Source of the DNA: Bosea sp. RAC05
GTDB taxonomy: Bacteria; Pseudomonadota; Alphaproteobacteria; Rhizobiales; Beijerinckiaceae
Reading direction: 5' to 3'
DNA: 64,000 nt
Assembly (NCBI RefSeq): GCF_001713455.1
Contig: NZ_CP016464.1
Coordinates: 2,094,001 to 2,158,000, forward strand
A model generated the notes under the pieces. The model ran no database searches, had not been told where the DNA came from, and was given only the letters and a program-made list of their open reading frames with translations. Both the position numbers and the translations under genes were made by a program. This document shows positions 27,800-35,704 of this stretch, in pieces; positions within the stretch are counted from its first letter, which is position 1, and the number at the start of each line of letters is the position of its first letter.

Positions 27800-27826
27800 G
27801 ACCCCGACGCTGCCGACGTCGGGGTC
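27800..27826. terminator. bidirectional hairpin between convergent genes
   Basis: A perfect 10-bp stem GACCCCGACG / CGTCGGGGTC with a seven-base loop lies 24 bases after the L,D-transpeptidase-like gene and just beyond the end of the convergent AsnC-type gene. It lacks a T-run but is placed to end both transcripts. Confidence 0.6.
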
Positions 27827-27850
27827 ACCGGGGTCCGGACGCCTCCATCC

Positions 27851-28306
27851 TCAGCGCTGGGCGAGCGGTCCGAGCCCGGCCCTGCTGCTGCGCGGCGTCG
27901 CCAGCAGCAGATGCGTTTCCGACGCGGCGATGCCGGCGATCAGGCGCAGCCGCGTCAGGACCCCGTCGAGGGCGGTCAGGCTGTCGGTGCCGAGTTCCGC
28001 GACGAGATCCCATTTGCCGCTCGTCGTGTGGACCGCCGTGACCTCGGCGAAACCCGTCAGCGCCGCGACCACGCGGTCCTTGGCTCGTCCCTCGACCTCG
28101 ATCAGGGTGATGCCGCGCACGGGGGCGGAGACCGCGTCCGCCCGCAGGATCACCGTGTAGCCGACGATCTCGCCGGCCTGTTCGAGGCGCTCGATGCGCG
28201 CCCTGACCGTGGCGCGCGACACGCTGAGCTCGAGCGCGAGATCCGACACGCCGCGACGGCCGTTCCGGCGCAGCAGCGTGATCAGGCGCTGGTCGAGTTC
28301 GTCCAT
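27851..28306 (-). CDS. Lrp/AsnC family transcriptional regulator
   Basis: A 151-residue feast/famine regulator. The N-terminal helix-turn-helix is LDQRLITLLRRNGRRGVSDL and LSVSRATVRARIERLEQAGE; the C-terminal RAM ligand-binding domain runs from about 65 (VRGITLIEVEGRAKDRVVAA) to 135. The ATG at 28306 gives MDELDQRL, the usual family start; an ATG at 28342 would add 12 residues. It is divergent from the arginase gene, 126 bases away, so it probably controls that gene in response to arginine or ornithine. Confidence 0.92.
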   Translation of the reverse strand: MDELDQRLITLLRRNGRRGVSDLALELSVSRATVRARIERLEQAGEIVGYTVILRADAVSAPVRGITLIEVEGRAKDRVVAALTGFAEVTAVHTTSGKWDLVAELGTDSLTALDGVLTRLRLIAGIAASETHLLLATPRSSRAGLGPLAQR

Positions 28307-28335
28307 CGGTGATTGTCCATTCTGGGCAGTTGGCC

Positions 28336-28350
28336 TTTCCATAACGGAAA
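28336..28350. promoter_or_regulatory. possible operator between asnC-type regulator and arginase gene
   Basis: A short inverted repeat TTTCC-ATAAC-GGAAA lies in the locally AT-richer part of the divergent intergenic region, about 30 bases before the regulator's start and 83 before the arginase start. Lrp-family proteins bind AT-rich 15-bp pseudo-palindromes, so this is a candidate site only. Confidence 0.4.
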
Positions 28351-28432
28351 TCCGGCTTGTCATCCATGCCAATCTGGCGGGTTCATCCCGCCATCGCCGC
28401 GCCCTAACCTTATCGCAGGGAGGCGAGCACGC

Positions 28433-29362
28433 ATGAGACAGACCACTTGCATTCTTCTGGGTGCGCCGGTGCAGGACGGCACCGGACGGCTCGGTTGCGA
28501 CATGGGGCCCAGCGCCTTCCGCGCCGCCGGCATCGGGCCGGCCTTGCAGTCGCTCGGCCACACCGTGATCGACCGCGGCAACCTCGTCCCGGCGCCGCGA
28601 CGCGACCTGACCCACGCCAACCCCGCGCTGCACGGCCTGCCCGAGATCGTGGCCTGGACCGAGGCGCTGTCGCAGACCGTCTACGAGACCGGCGCGCAGG
28701 GCCTGACCATCGTGCTCGGCGGTGATCACAGCCTGGCGGCTGGCACGCTGGCCGGCCATGCTCGCCGCGCGAGCGAGGACGGCCGCAAGCTCTTCGTGCT
28801 CTGGCTCGATGCCCATCCGGACCTCCACACGCTGGAGACGACGGAGAGCGGTCATCTCCATGGCGTGCCGATGGGCTATGCGCTCGGTCTTCCCGGTTTC
28901 GCCGGGACCTTTCCGCCGCTAGCGGCGGCACTCGATCCCTCGCGGGTCTGCATGATGGGGCTGCGCAGCGTCGATGCGGCGGAGCGGCGGATTCTGGCCG
29001 GCAGCGGCGTGCATGTGCACGACATGCGCGCCATCGACGAAAACGGCGTCGGCGTGCTGCTGCGGCGCTTCCTCGACATCGTCGAGGCGCAGGATGGCAT
29101 CCTCCATGTCAGCCTCGATGTCGATTTCCTCGATCCCGACATCGCGCCCGGCGTCGGCACCACCGTCCCGGGCGGCGCGACCTTCCGGGAAGCGCATCTG
29201 ATCATGGAGATGCTCCATGACAGCGGCCGCGTCGCCAGCCTCGACCTCGTCGAACTCAACCCCTTCCTCGACGATCGCGGCCGCACCGCCCGGCTGATGG
29301 TGGACCTCACCGCCAGCCTGATGGGCCGCAGCGTGCTGGATCGCCCGACGCGGAGCTACTGA
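28433..29362 (+). CDS. rocF: arginase
   Basis: A 309-residue manganese ureohydrolase converting arginine to ornithine and urea. The metal ligands are all present: VLGGDHSLAAG, WLDAHPDLHTLE and SLDVDFLDPDIAPGVGTT. SGHLHGVPMGYALG and ELNPFLDDRGRTARL fit true arginases rather than agmatinases. The ATG at 28433 follows GCAGGGAGGCGAG. The ornithine cyclodeaminase gene follows after two bases, giving a two-step arginine-to-proline unit. Divergent from an AsnC-type regulator that probably controls it. Confidence 0.94.
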   Translation: MRQTTCILLGAPVQDGTGRLGCDMGPSAFRAAGIGPALQSLGHTVIDRGNLVPAPRRDLTHANPALHGLPEIVAWTEALSQTVYETGAQGLTIVLGGDHSLAAGTLAGHARRASEDGRKLFVLWLDAHPDLHTLETTESGHLHGVPMGYALGLPGFAGTFPPLAAALDPSRVCMMGLRSVDAAERRILAGSGVHVHDMRAIDENGVGVLLRRFLDIVEAQDGILHVSLDVDFLDPDIAPGVGTTVPGGATFREAHLIMEMLHDSGRVASLDLVELNPFLDDRGRTARLMVDLTASLMGRSVLDRPTRSY

Positions 29363-29364
29363 GC

Positions 29365-30453
29365 ATGGACCGCAAGCTCAACCTCGTCCGCTTCGTCAGC
29401 GTCGATCGGATGATGCGCATCGTCGGCCGGCACGGGATCGAACGCGTGCTGACCGACCTTGCCGCCTGCGTCGAGGCCGATTTCCGGCGCTGGGAGGTCT
29501 TCGACAAGACCGCGCGCGTCGCCTCGCACAGCCGTGACGGCGTTATCGAGCTGATGCCGACCAGCGACGGGCGGCACTACGCCTTCAAATACGTCAACGG
29601 CCACCCCCTGAACACGCGCGATGGCCGCCAGACCGTCACCGCCTTCGGCGTCTGGGCCGATGTCGCGACCGGCTATCCGCTGCTGCTGAGCGAGATGACG
29701 ATCCTGACCGCGCTGCGCACCGCCGCCACCTCGGCCATGGCGGCCAGTCACCTGGCGCCGCACGGTGCCCACACCATGGCGCTGATCGGCAATGGCGCGC
29801 AGTCGGAGTTCCAGGCGCTCGCCTTCAGGGCGGTGCTCGGCATCGATCGCCTGCGGCTTTACGATACCGATCCCGCCGCGAGCACGCGCTGCGCCCACAA
29901 CCTCGCAGGCTTCGGGTTCGAGATCGCGATCTGCCGCTCGCCGGACGAGGCCGTGCTGGGCGCGCAGATCGTGACCACCGCCACCGCCGACAAGGCCAAC
30001 GCCACCATCCTGACCGACAACATGGTCGGCGCCGGCATCCACATCAACGCGGTCGGCGGCGACTGCCCGGGCAAGACCGAGCTCCATGCCGACATCCTCA
30101 GGCGCAGCGACATCTTCGTGGAGTATCCGCCGCAGACGCGCATCGAGGGCGAGATCCAGCAACTCGCCGCCGACCATCCCGTCACCGAACTCTGGCGCGT
30201 CGTCACGGGGCAGGCCGAAGGCCGGCGCGAGGCGCGGCAGATCACGCTGTTCGACTCGGTGGGGTTCGCGATCGAGGATTTCTCGGCTCTGCGCTGGCTC
30301 GCCGGGGAGGCCGCCCGCACGGGCGAGTACGATGAACTCGACCTGCTGGCCGATCCCGACGAGCCGCGCGACCTGTTCGGCATGCTGCTGCGCGCGGGGG
30401 CGGGGCCGGCCGTCGCGCCTCAGCGCCCGCGAGAGGTCTGCGAGACCAGATAG
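29365..30453 (+). CDS. ocd: ornithine cyclodeaminase
   Basis: Converts L-ornithine to L-proline and ammonia with bound NAD. The 362-residue protein has substrate-site residues in IELMPTSDGRHYAFKYVNGH, the Rossmann motif in LIGNGAQSEFQALAF, GAGIHINAVGGDCPGKTEL and VEYPPQTRIEGEIQQL, all of the large bacterial OCD type found in opine catabolism plasmids. It is two bases after arginase, so the two are co-translated. The 3' end overlaps the convergent rpiR-type gene by 34 bases. Confidence 0.94.
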   Translation: MDRKLNLVRFVSVDRMMRIVGRHGIERVLTDLAACVEADFRRWEVFDKTARVASHSRDGVIELMPTSDGRHYAFKYVNGHPLNTRDGRQTVTAFGVWADVATGYPLLLSEMTILTALRTAATSAMAASHLAPHGAHTMALIGNGAQSEFQALAFRAVLGIDRLRLYDTDPAASTRCAHNLAGFGFEIAICRSPDEAVLGAQIVTTATADKANATILTDNMVGAGIHINAVGGDCPGKTELHADILRRSDIFVEYPPQTRIEGEIQQLAADHPVTELWRVVTGQAEGRREARQITLFDSVGFAIEDFSALRWLAGEAARTGEYDELDLLADPDEPRDLFGMLLRAGAGPAVAPQRPREVCETR

Positions 30454-31343
30454 CTCGAGATGGCGTCGGTCAGCTGCGCCGCCTTGGCGACATTGTCGGC
30501 GTTCGAGACCATCAGGGCCGTCACCAGCGCCTCGATCACGAGCAGCGCCGCGACATTGCTCGACGACAGCACGGGATGGGTGCAGCGGGCGATCAGGACC
30601 TCGTCGGCGAGCGGGGCGAGCGGCGATGCGGCCGAGTCGGTCAGCGCCACGATGGCCGCCTTGCGGTCGGCGGCATAGCGCGTCAGGTGCACGACATCGG
30701 TGGCGTAGCGCGGGAAGGAAATGGCGATCAGCACATCCTCCGGTCCCAGCGCCATCAGGCGGCCGGCGGCATTCTCGGTGCCGCCGAACTCGACCACATT
30801 GACGAGCTGGCGACAGAAAGGCTGCAGGCCGAGCGTCAGCAGCCCCGCCAGATGGGCGGAGAGGCCGAAACCCATCACATAGACGCAGCGCGCCGAGGTC
30901 AGGCGGGCGACGATGCGCGACAGGCCCTCGGGCTCGATCGCCTCGGCCGTGCCGCGCAGATTGGCCAGCGTGTCCTCCAGCCCCTCGCGCAGCGGCGAGC
31001 GCCCGTCTTCCCGGTTGAAGCTGCCGCGCAGCTTCTCGACCGGGCGCAGCACGGCCTGGAGCGTGTCGGCGAGCGCGGCGCGCAGATCGGGAAAGCCGCT
31101 GAAGCCCAGCAGCCGGGCGAACCGCGACAGGGTCGCTGTCGAGACGCCGGTCGCGGCCGCGAGATCCTCGATCGACAGGGCCGAGCCGCGCACCGGATTG
31201 CGCAGGAGGTGCTCCGCGATGACGCGATTGGAGGCCGATCCCGACGCCTGCAGCGCCAGGAGCTTCCGGCCGAGCTCGGAGGCGGCGAAGGCCATGTCGC
31301 TCGCGCCGCTGCCGCCCGGGCTGTCGTGAAGAGATATTTTCAT
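30420..31343 (-). CDS. RpiR/MurR family transcriptional regulator
   Basis: A 307-residue regulator. The N-terminal helix-turn-helix (about 45-100) contains LSIEDLAAATGVSTATLSRF and ARLLGFSGFPDLRAAL; the C-terminal SIS domain (about 145-280) contains CVYVMGFGLSAHLAGLLTLG and EDVLIAISFPRYATDVVHLT. RpiR proteins usually sense phosphosugars, but members also control amino-acid transport. The gene is divergent from the solute-binding-protein gene of the arginine-type transporter, with an operator-like palindrome between them overlapping its own ATG. An internal ATG at 31295 is a possible alternative start. Confidence 0.9.
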   Translation of the reverse strand: MKISLHDSPGGSGASDMAFAASELGRKLLALQASGSASNRVIAEHLLRNPVRGSALSIEDLAAATGVSTATLSRFARLLGFSGFPDLRAALADTLQAVLRPVEKLRGSFNREDGRSPLREGLEDTLANLRGTAEAIEPEGLSRIVARLTSARCVYVMGFGLSAHLAGLLTLGLQPFCRQLVNVVEFGGTENAAGRLMALGPEDVLIAISFPRYATDVVHLTRYAADRKAAIVALTDSAASPLAPLADEVLIARCTHPVLSSSNVAALLVIEALVTALMVSNADNVAKAAQLTDAISSYLVSQTSRGR

Positions 31344-31362
31344 ATATTGACCTTATGAAAAT
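31336..31362. promoter_or_regulatory. probable RpiR operator overlapping the regulator's start codon
   Basis: A perfect 9-bp inverted repeat ATTTTCATA / TATGAAAAT with a nine-base spacer occupies the AT-rich gap between the divergent rpiR-type and binding-protein genes. The regulator's ATG (31341-31343) lies inside the left arm and an AAGG ribosome-binding site lies in the spacer. Binding here would block its own gene and control the transporter promoter. Confidence 0.7.
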
Positions 31363-31418
31363 TAATCGCCAATGTGAAGTCCGAGCGGGAACTCAAGACC
31401 ACTGATCGGGAGAATGTC

Positions 31419-32195
31419 ATGCTGAAGCGTACTGTCCTCGCCTGGGCCGCAACGGCCTCGTTCGCCCTCGTGCTGGGCCAGCCGGCGGCTGCCCAGGCCA
31501 CGAAGCTGCGAATCGGGGTCGAGGGCAACTATCCGCCGTTCTCGATGATCGCGCCCGACGGCAAGCTGGGCGGCTTCGACATCGACATCGCCAATGCCAT
31601 CTGCGCGCAGATGAAGGCCGAGTGCAGCTTCGTCCAGCAGGAATTCGACGGCATGATCCCGGCGCTCAACGCCAAGAAGTTCGACATGATCGTCGCCTCG
31701 ATGACGATCACCGAGGCGCGCAAGAAGACGGTCGACTTCTCCGATCCCTATTACGACGTGCCTTCGCGCTTCGTCGCCAAGGCCGGCGCCTTTGCCGATC
31801 ACTCGCCGACCGCGTTGAAGGGCAAAACCATCGTCGTGCTGCGCAATTCGCCGCGCGCCGCCTATCTGGCAGAGAACTACAAGGACAGCACCATCGTCTT
31901 CGCCGGCAAGGAGACCGAGGTCTACATGGAGCTCGCCGTCGGGCGCGCCGATGTCGGCTTCGGCTCCTCGGTGGTCTCCGCGGAGGCCTTCCTGAAGAAG
32001 CCGGAAGGCAAGGGCTATGCGCAGCTCGGCCCGGCGATCCGGATTGGCGCGGGCTCGGGCGTCGGCATCGCGATGCGCAAGGGCGACGATGCCCTGCGCA
32101 CCCAGATCAACGCCGCGCTCGCCGCCTTCAAGGCCAATGGCGGCTACAAGGCGCTGGCCGACCGCTATTTCGACTTCGACATCTCGGGGTCCTGA
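31419..32195 (+). CDS. amino-acid ABC transporter substrate-binding protein (lysine/arginine/ornithine type)
   Basis: A 258-residue periplasmic receptor. Signal peptide MLKRTVLAWAATASFALVLG with cleavage after AAAQA. Family-3 binding-protein motifs: LRIGVEGNYPPFSMIAPDGK, GGFDIDIANAICAQM, FDGMIPALNAKKFDMIVASM with TITEARKKTVDFSDPYY. The G-F-D-I-D-I-A signature and overall length match HisJ/OccT/NocT proteins. The ATG at 31419 follows CGGGAGAATGT. First gene of a transporter operon; a 7-bp stem-loop follows its stop. Confidence 0.94.
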   Translation: MLKRTVLAWAATASFALVLGQPAAAQATKLRIGVEGNYPPFSMIAPDGKLGGFDIDIANAICAQMKAECSFVQQEFDGMIPALNAKKFDMIVASMTITEARKKTVDFSDPYYDVPSRFVAKAGAFADHSPTALKGKTIVVLRNSPRAAYLAENYKDSTIVFAGKETEVYMELAVGRADVGFGSSVVSAEAFLKKPEGKGYAQLGPAIRIGAGSGVGIAMRKGDDALRTQINAALAAFKANGGYKALADRYFDFDISGS

Positions 32196-32204
32196 GGTCG
32201 GCAC

Positions 32205-32227
32205 CCGGCCCTGATGGACCGGGCCGG
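32205..32227 (+). terminator. stem-loop after the binding-protein gene
   Basis: Arms CCGGCCC (32205-32211) and GGGCCGG (32221-32227) form a GC-only 7-bp stem nine bases after the stop codon. It has no T-run, and the downstream permease genes need read-through, so it more likely protects or attenuates the message. Confidence 0.4.
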
Positions 32228-32301
32228 CTCCCCTCGTTTCGCGGGACGTGGCCAGGGCTCGCCCGGCCATGACGCCCTTTCATGCCGATCCGGACGAAGC
32301 C

Positions 32302-32991
32302 ATGTTCCTCCACGGCTATTTCCCCGCCATTCTCGAAGGCCTGCGTTCGACGCTGCTGGTTTCGGCCGTGTCGCTGGCGATCGCCTGCGTCTTCGGGCTG
32401 ATCGGGGCCGGCGCCAAGCTGTCGGCCTCGCGGGCGGCCAACATCGCGGCCGACACCTACACGACGCTGATCCGCGGGCTGCCGGAACTCGTCCTGCTGC
32501 TGCTGATCTTCTATGGCGGCCAGATTCTGATCAACAGCCTCGCCGACAAGGCCGGGCTCGGCTATCTCGACATCAACCCCTTCATCGCCGGCACGACGAC
32601 GCTGGGCTTCATCTTCGGAGCCTATCTGACGGAGACCTTTCGCGGCGCCATCCTCGCCATCCCGCGCGGGCAGAGCGAGGCGGGACTCGCCTATGGCATG
32701 AGCCGAGGCCAGGTGCTGCGCCGCATCGTGCTGCCGCAGATGGTCCGCCACGCCATTCCCGGCTTCACCAACAACTGGCTGGTGATGATCAAGGCCACCG
32801 CGCTTTTGTCGATCATCGGGCTCGACGACATGGTCCACCGCGCCAACCTCGCCTCGGCCGCCACGCGTGAGCCCTTCACCTTCTACGCCGCGATCGGCGG
32901 GATCTATCTCGCGGTCACCACGGTCTCGATCCTGCTGCTCGGCTGGGTCGAGCGGCGCTTCTCGCTCGGCGTGCGCAAGGTGGAATTCTGA
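32302..32991 (+). CDS. amino-acid ABC transporter permease, HisQ type
   Basis: A 229-residue inner-membrane permease. The ATG at 32302 (MFLHGYFPAILEGLRSTLLV) aligns with the start of HisQ; in-frame ATGs at 32248 and 32269 would add unusual residues. HisQ features: TYTTLIRGLPELVLLLLIFY, FIAGTTTLGFIFGAYLTETF and the ATPase-contact EAA loop GQSEAGLAYGMSRGQVLRRI. It forms the channel with the HisM-type subunit, whose ATG overlaps its stop by one base. Confidence 0.94.
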   Translation: MFLHGYFPAILEGLRSTLLVSAVSLAIACVFGLIGAGAKLSASRAANIAADTYTTLIRGLPELVLLLLIFYGGQILINSLADKAGLGYLDINPFIAGTTTLGFIFGAYLTETFRGAILAIPRGQSEAGLAYGMSRGQVLRRIVLPQMVRHAIPGFTNNWLVMIKATALLSIIGLDDMVHRANLASAATREPFTFYAAIGGIYLAVTTVSILLLGWVERRFSLGVRKVEF

Positions 32992-33701
32992 TGGTCGACT
33001 GGACCCTCATCGCGGAATCCTGGCCGCTCTATCTCAACGGCCTCAAGGTCAGCCTGATCCTGATGGCGATCTCGGTCTCGGCGTCGTTCCTGCTGTCGGT
33101 GCCGCTGGCGATCGCGCGCGTCTCGCCCAATCCGCTGCTCTCGAAGCCGGTTTTCCTCTACACCTATGTGATCCGGGGCACGCCGCTCCTGGTGCAGCTC
33201 TACATGATCTATTTCGGCCTGGCGCAGTTCGAATGGCTGCGCGAGAGCGCGGCCTGGCCGCTGTTCCGCAACGCCTGGTTCTGCGCCTGGCTGGCCTTTG
33301 CCCTCAACAGCACGGCCTATACGACGGAAATCCTCGCCGGCGCCCTGCGCCAGACGCCGAGCGGCGAGCTGGAAGCCGCGCGCAGCCTCGGCCTGTCGAC
33401 CTTTTCGATCTACCGCCGCATCCTGCTGCCGAGCGCGATGCGCCGCGCCCTGCCGCAATACGGCAACGAGCTCGTCATGGTCATGCATGCGACCTCGATC
33501 GCCAGCGCCGTCACCATCGTCGAACTCACCCGCACCGCCCGCGATGTCTACTACAACAACCTCGCCCCGCTCGAGGCCTTCGGCCTGGTGGCGGTGTTCT
33601 ACTTCATCATCACCTTCACGCTCGTCGGCCTCGTCAAGCTGCTGGAGGCCCGGTTCCTGAAGCACCTTCGGCCCAAATCCGCCGACCCGAGGCCCGCCTG
33701 A
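32991..33701 (+). CDS. amino-acid ABC transporter permease, HisM type
   Basis: A 236-residue inner-membrane permease, partner of the HisQ-type protein (start overlaps the preceding stop as TGATG). Features: YVIRGTPLLVQLYMIYFGL, FALNSTAYTTEILAGALRQT and the EAA loop PSGELEAARSLGLSTFSIYR with RILLPSAMRRALPQYGNELV. Five membrane segments are expected. The next gene, four bases later, encodes an AstE-like deacylase rather than the ATPase. Confidence 0.94.
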   Translation: MVDWTLIAESWPLYLNGLKVSLILMAISVSASFLLSVPLAIARVSPNPLLSKPVFLYTYVIRGTPLLVQLYMIYFGLAQFEWLRESAAWPLFRNAWFCAWLAFALNSTAYTTEILAGALRQTPSGELEAARSLGLSTFSIYRRILLPSAMRRALPQYGNELVMVMHATSIASAVTIVELTRTARDVYYNNLAPLEAFGLVAVFYFIITFTLVGLVKLLEARFLKHLRPKSADPRPA

Positions 33702-33705
33702 CGCC

Positions 33706-34818
33706 ATGCTCACCGACATCATCGCGATCCCCGCCGCCGCCCCCGGCACGGCCCACCATCTCACCGTGCAGCGCTTCGGCCGATCCGGCGCCCGGCCTTG
33801 CGTCTACATCCAGGCGGCGCTGCACGCCGACGAGATCCCCGGCATGATCTGCGCCCAAGCGCTGCGCCGGGAGCTTCTGGCGCTCGAGGCGGCGGGCGAT
33901 CTGCGCGGCGAAGTCGTGCTCGTGCCGGTCGCCAACCCGCTCGGGCTCGGCCAGCAGGTGCTCGGCCAGCCGGTGGGGCGCTTCGCGCTGGGGGACGGCG
34001 GCAACTTCAACCGCGACTTCCCCGACCTGACGGTGGGGCTGTCGCGCATCGGCGAGGCGCTGACCGACGACCCCGACAGCAACCTCGCGCTCATCCGGGC
34101 AGAACTCGCCGCCGTGCTGGCCTCGTTCCCGGTCGAGACGCCGCAGCAGCATCTCAAGGCGACACTGCTGGCGCTCGCCCTTCACGCCGACTTCGTACTC
34201 GACCTGCACTGCGATGCCGAAGCCGCGATGCATCTCTACACCCATACCGACAGCGCGCCGATTTTCGCACCGCTCGCGGCCCATCTCGGGGCGCGGGCGC
34301 TCCTGCTCGCGGATGTCTCGGGCGGCGATCCCTTCGACGAGGCCGTCAGCCGCCCCTGGGCCGAACTCGCCCGCGCCTTTCCCGACCGGCCCGTGCCCTT
34401 CGGCTGCCACTCGGTGACGGTCGAGCTGCGCGGCCAGAGCGACGTCGACGATGCCATGGCCGTTGCCGACGCGGGCGCGATCCTCGCCTTCATGCGCCAT
34501 GTCGGCGTCATCGCCGGCGAAAAGCCGGTCCTGCCCGCGGCCCTGTGCCAGCCGACCGCGCTCGAAGCCTCCGAGCCACTCGTGGCGCCGACGGCCGGCA
34601 TCCTCGTCTATCGTCGAGAGCTGGGCGAGACGGTCGAGGCCGGTGCGGTGCTGGCCGAGCTGATCGACCCGCTGAGCGGCGCGGTGACACCCATCCGCTG
34701 CCAGTCCGGCGGCGTCTTCTTCGCGCGCTCGGCGCTGCGCTTCGTCACCCCCGGCAAGCGGCTGGGCAAGGTGGCCGGCACCAGCCTGAAGCGCAGCGGC
34801 CGGCTGCTCAGCCCCTGA
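33706..34818 (+). CDS. succinylglutamate desuccinylase/aspartoacylase (AstE) family deacylase
   Basis: A 370-residue zinc hydrolase of the M14/AstE-ASPA family. The zinc ligands appear as YIQAALHADEIPGM (His, Glu) and VLDLHCDAEAAMHLY (His), with NFNRDFPDL for substrate carboxylate binding. The C-terminal part (about 285-360) is a beta-barrel (APTAGILVYRRELGETVEAG). Family members cleave N-acyl groups from amino acids. It sits between the permease and ATPase genes of an arginine/ornithine-type transporter, so the imported compound is probably an N-acylated or conjugated amino acid. No signal peptide: cytoplasmic. Confidence 0.88.
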   Translation: MLTDIIAIPAAAPGTAHHLTVQRFGRSGARPCVYIQAALHADEIPGMICAQALRRELLALEAAGDLRGEVVLVPVANPLGLGQQVLGQPVGRFALGDGGNFNRDFPDLTVGLSRIGEALTDDPDSNLALIRAELAAVLASFPVETPQQHLKATLLALALHADFVLDLHCDAEAAMHLYTHTDSAPIFAPLAAHLGARALLLADVSGGDPFDEAVSRPWAELARAFPDRPVPFGCHSVTVELRGQSDVDDAMAVADAGAILAFMRHVGVIAGEKPVLPAALCQPTALEASEPLVAPTAGILVYRRELGETVEAGAVLAELIDPLSGAVTPIRCQSGGVFFARSALRFVTPGKRLGKVAGTSLKRSGRLLSP

Positions 34819-34830
34819 AAGGATCGCGCC

Positions 34831-35640
34831 ATGGACCCGTCAGCCATCGAGCCCTCCGCGGCCGGCGGCCGCCCCGTCGAAAAGCTCCGCGCCGACGGCC
34901 TGCGCAAGAGCTTCGGCGCGGTCGAGGTGCTGAAGGGCGTTTCGCTCTCGGCCAATTCCGGCGACGTGATTGCGCTGATCGGGGCTTCCGGCTCCGGCAA
35001 GAGCACGGTGCTGCGCTGCCTGAACCTGCTCGAGAGGCCCAATGCCGGGCGGATCTTCGTCGGTGGCGAGGAACTCAGGCTGGCGCCTGGTCGCAAGGGC
35101 GAACTCGAGGCCGCGGATCCGGCCCAGTTGCAGCGCATCCGCGCAAGGCTGGCGATGGTGTTCCAGCAGTTCAATCTCTGGGCGCATATGACGGCGGTCG
35201 AGAACGTGATCGAGGCGCCGATGCGCGTGCTCGGCCTCTCGCGTGCAGAAGCCGTCGAGCGCGCGGAGCGCTATCTCGCGCGCGTTGGCGTCTCCCACCG
35301 CAAGGATGCCTACCCCGCCCATATGTCGGGCGGCGAGCAGCAGCGCGTCGCCATCGCCCGCGCGCTCGCCATGGAGCCAGAGGTCATGCTCTTCGACGAG
35401 CCGACATCCGCGCTCGATCCCGAACTCGTCGGGGAGGTCTTGCGGGTCATGCGGCTCCTGGCGGAGGAAGGCCGCACCATGCTCGTCGTGACGCATGAGA
35501 TGGGCTTTGCCCGCGAGGTCGCCAGCCGCGTCGTCTTCCTGCATCAGGGCGTGGTGGAGGAAGAGGGGGCACCCGCCCAGGTCCTGCTGCAGCCGAAGAG
35601 CGAGCGGCTCCAGCGCTTCCTGACCAACAGCCTGAAATAG
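34831..35640 (+). CDS. amino-acid ABC transporter ATP-binding protein, HisP type
   Basis: A 269-residue ATPase of the polar amino-acid transporter. Walker A is [20 protein letters not shown], signature [20 protein letters not shown], Walker [22 protein letters not shown]-loop [12 protein letters not shown]. Insert [20 protein letters not shown] is typical for HisP/OccP. The N-terminal 20 residues are a variable extension. Last gene of the transporter operon, 12 bases after the deacylase gene. Confidence 0.95.
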   Translation: MDPSAIEPSAAGGRPVEKLRADGLRKSFGAVEVLKGVSLSANSGDVIALIGASGSGKSTVLRCLNLLERPNAGRIFVGGEELRLAPGRKGELEAADPAQLQRIRARLAMVFQQFNLWAHMTAVENVIEAPMRVLGLSRAEAVERAERYLARVGVSHRKDAYPAHMSGGEQQRVAIARALAMEPEVMLFDEPTSALDPELVGEVLRVMRLLAEEGRTMLVVTHEMGFAREVASRVVFLHQGVVEEEGAPAQVLLQPKSERLQRFLTNSLK

Positions 35641-35704
35641 CCGGGGCGCGGCGGCCATCGTCTGCATCCGATGGAGCGACGGCAGGGCTTGCGCTCCGCA
35701 GGCG

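Noticed and set aside
32248..32301. Upstream ATG codons as the hisQ-type start
   Set aside because: The added residues do not match the family, whereas MFLHGYF at 32302 aligns with the normal HisQ start.
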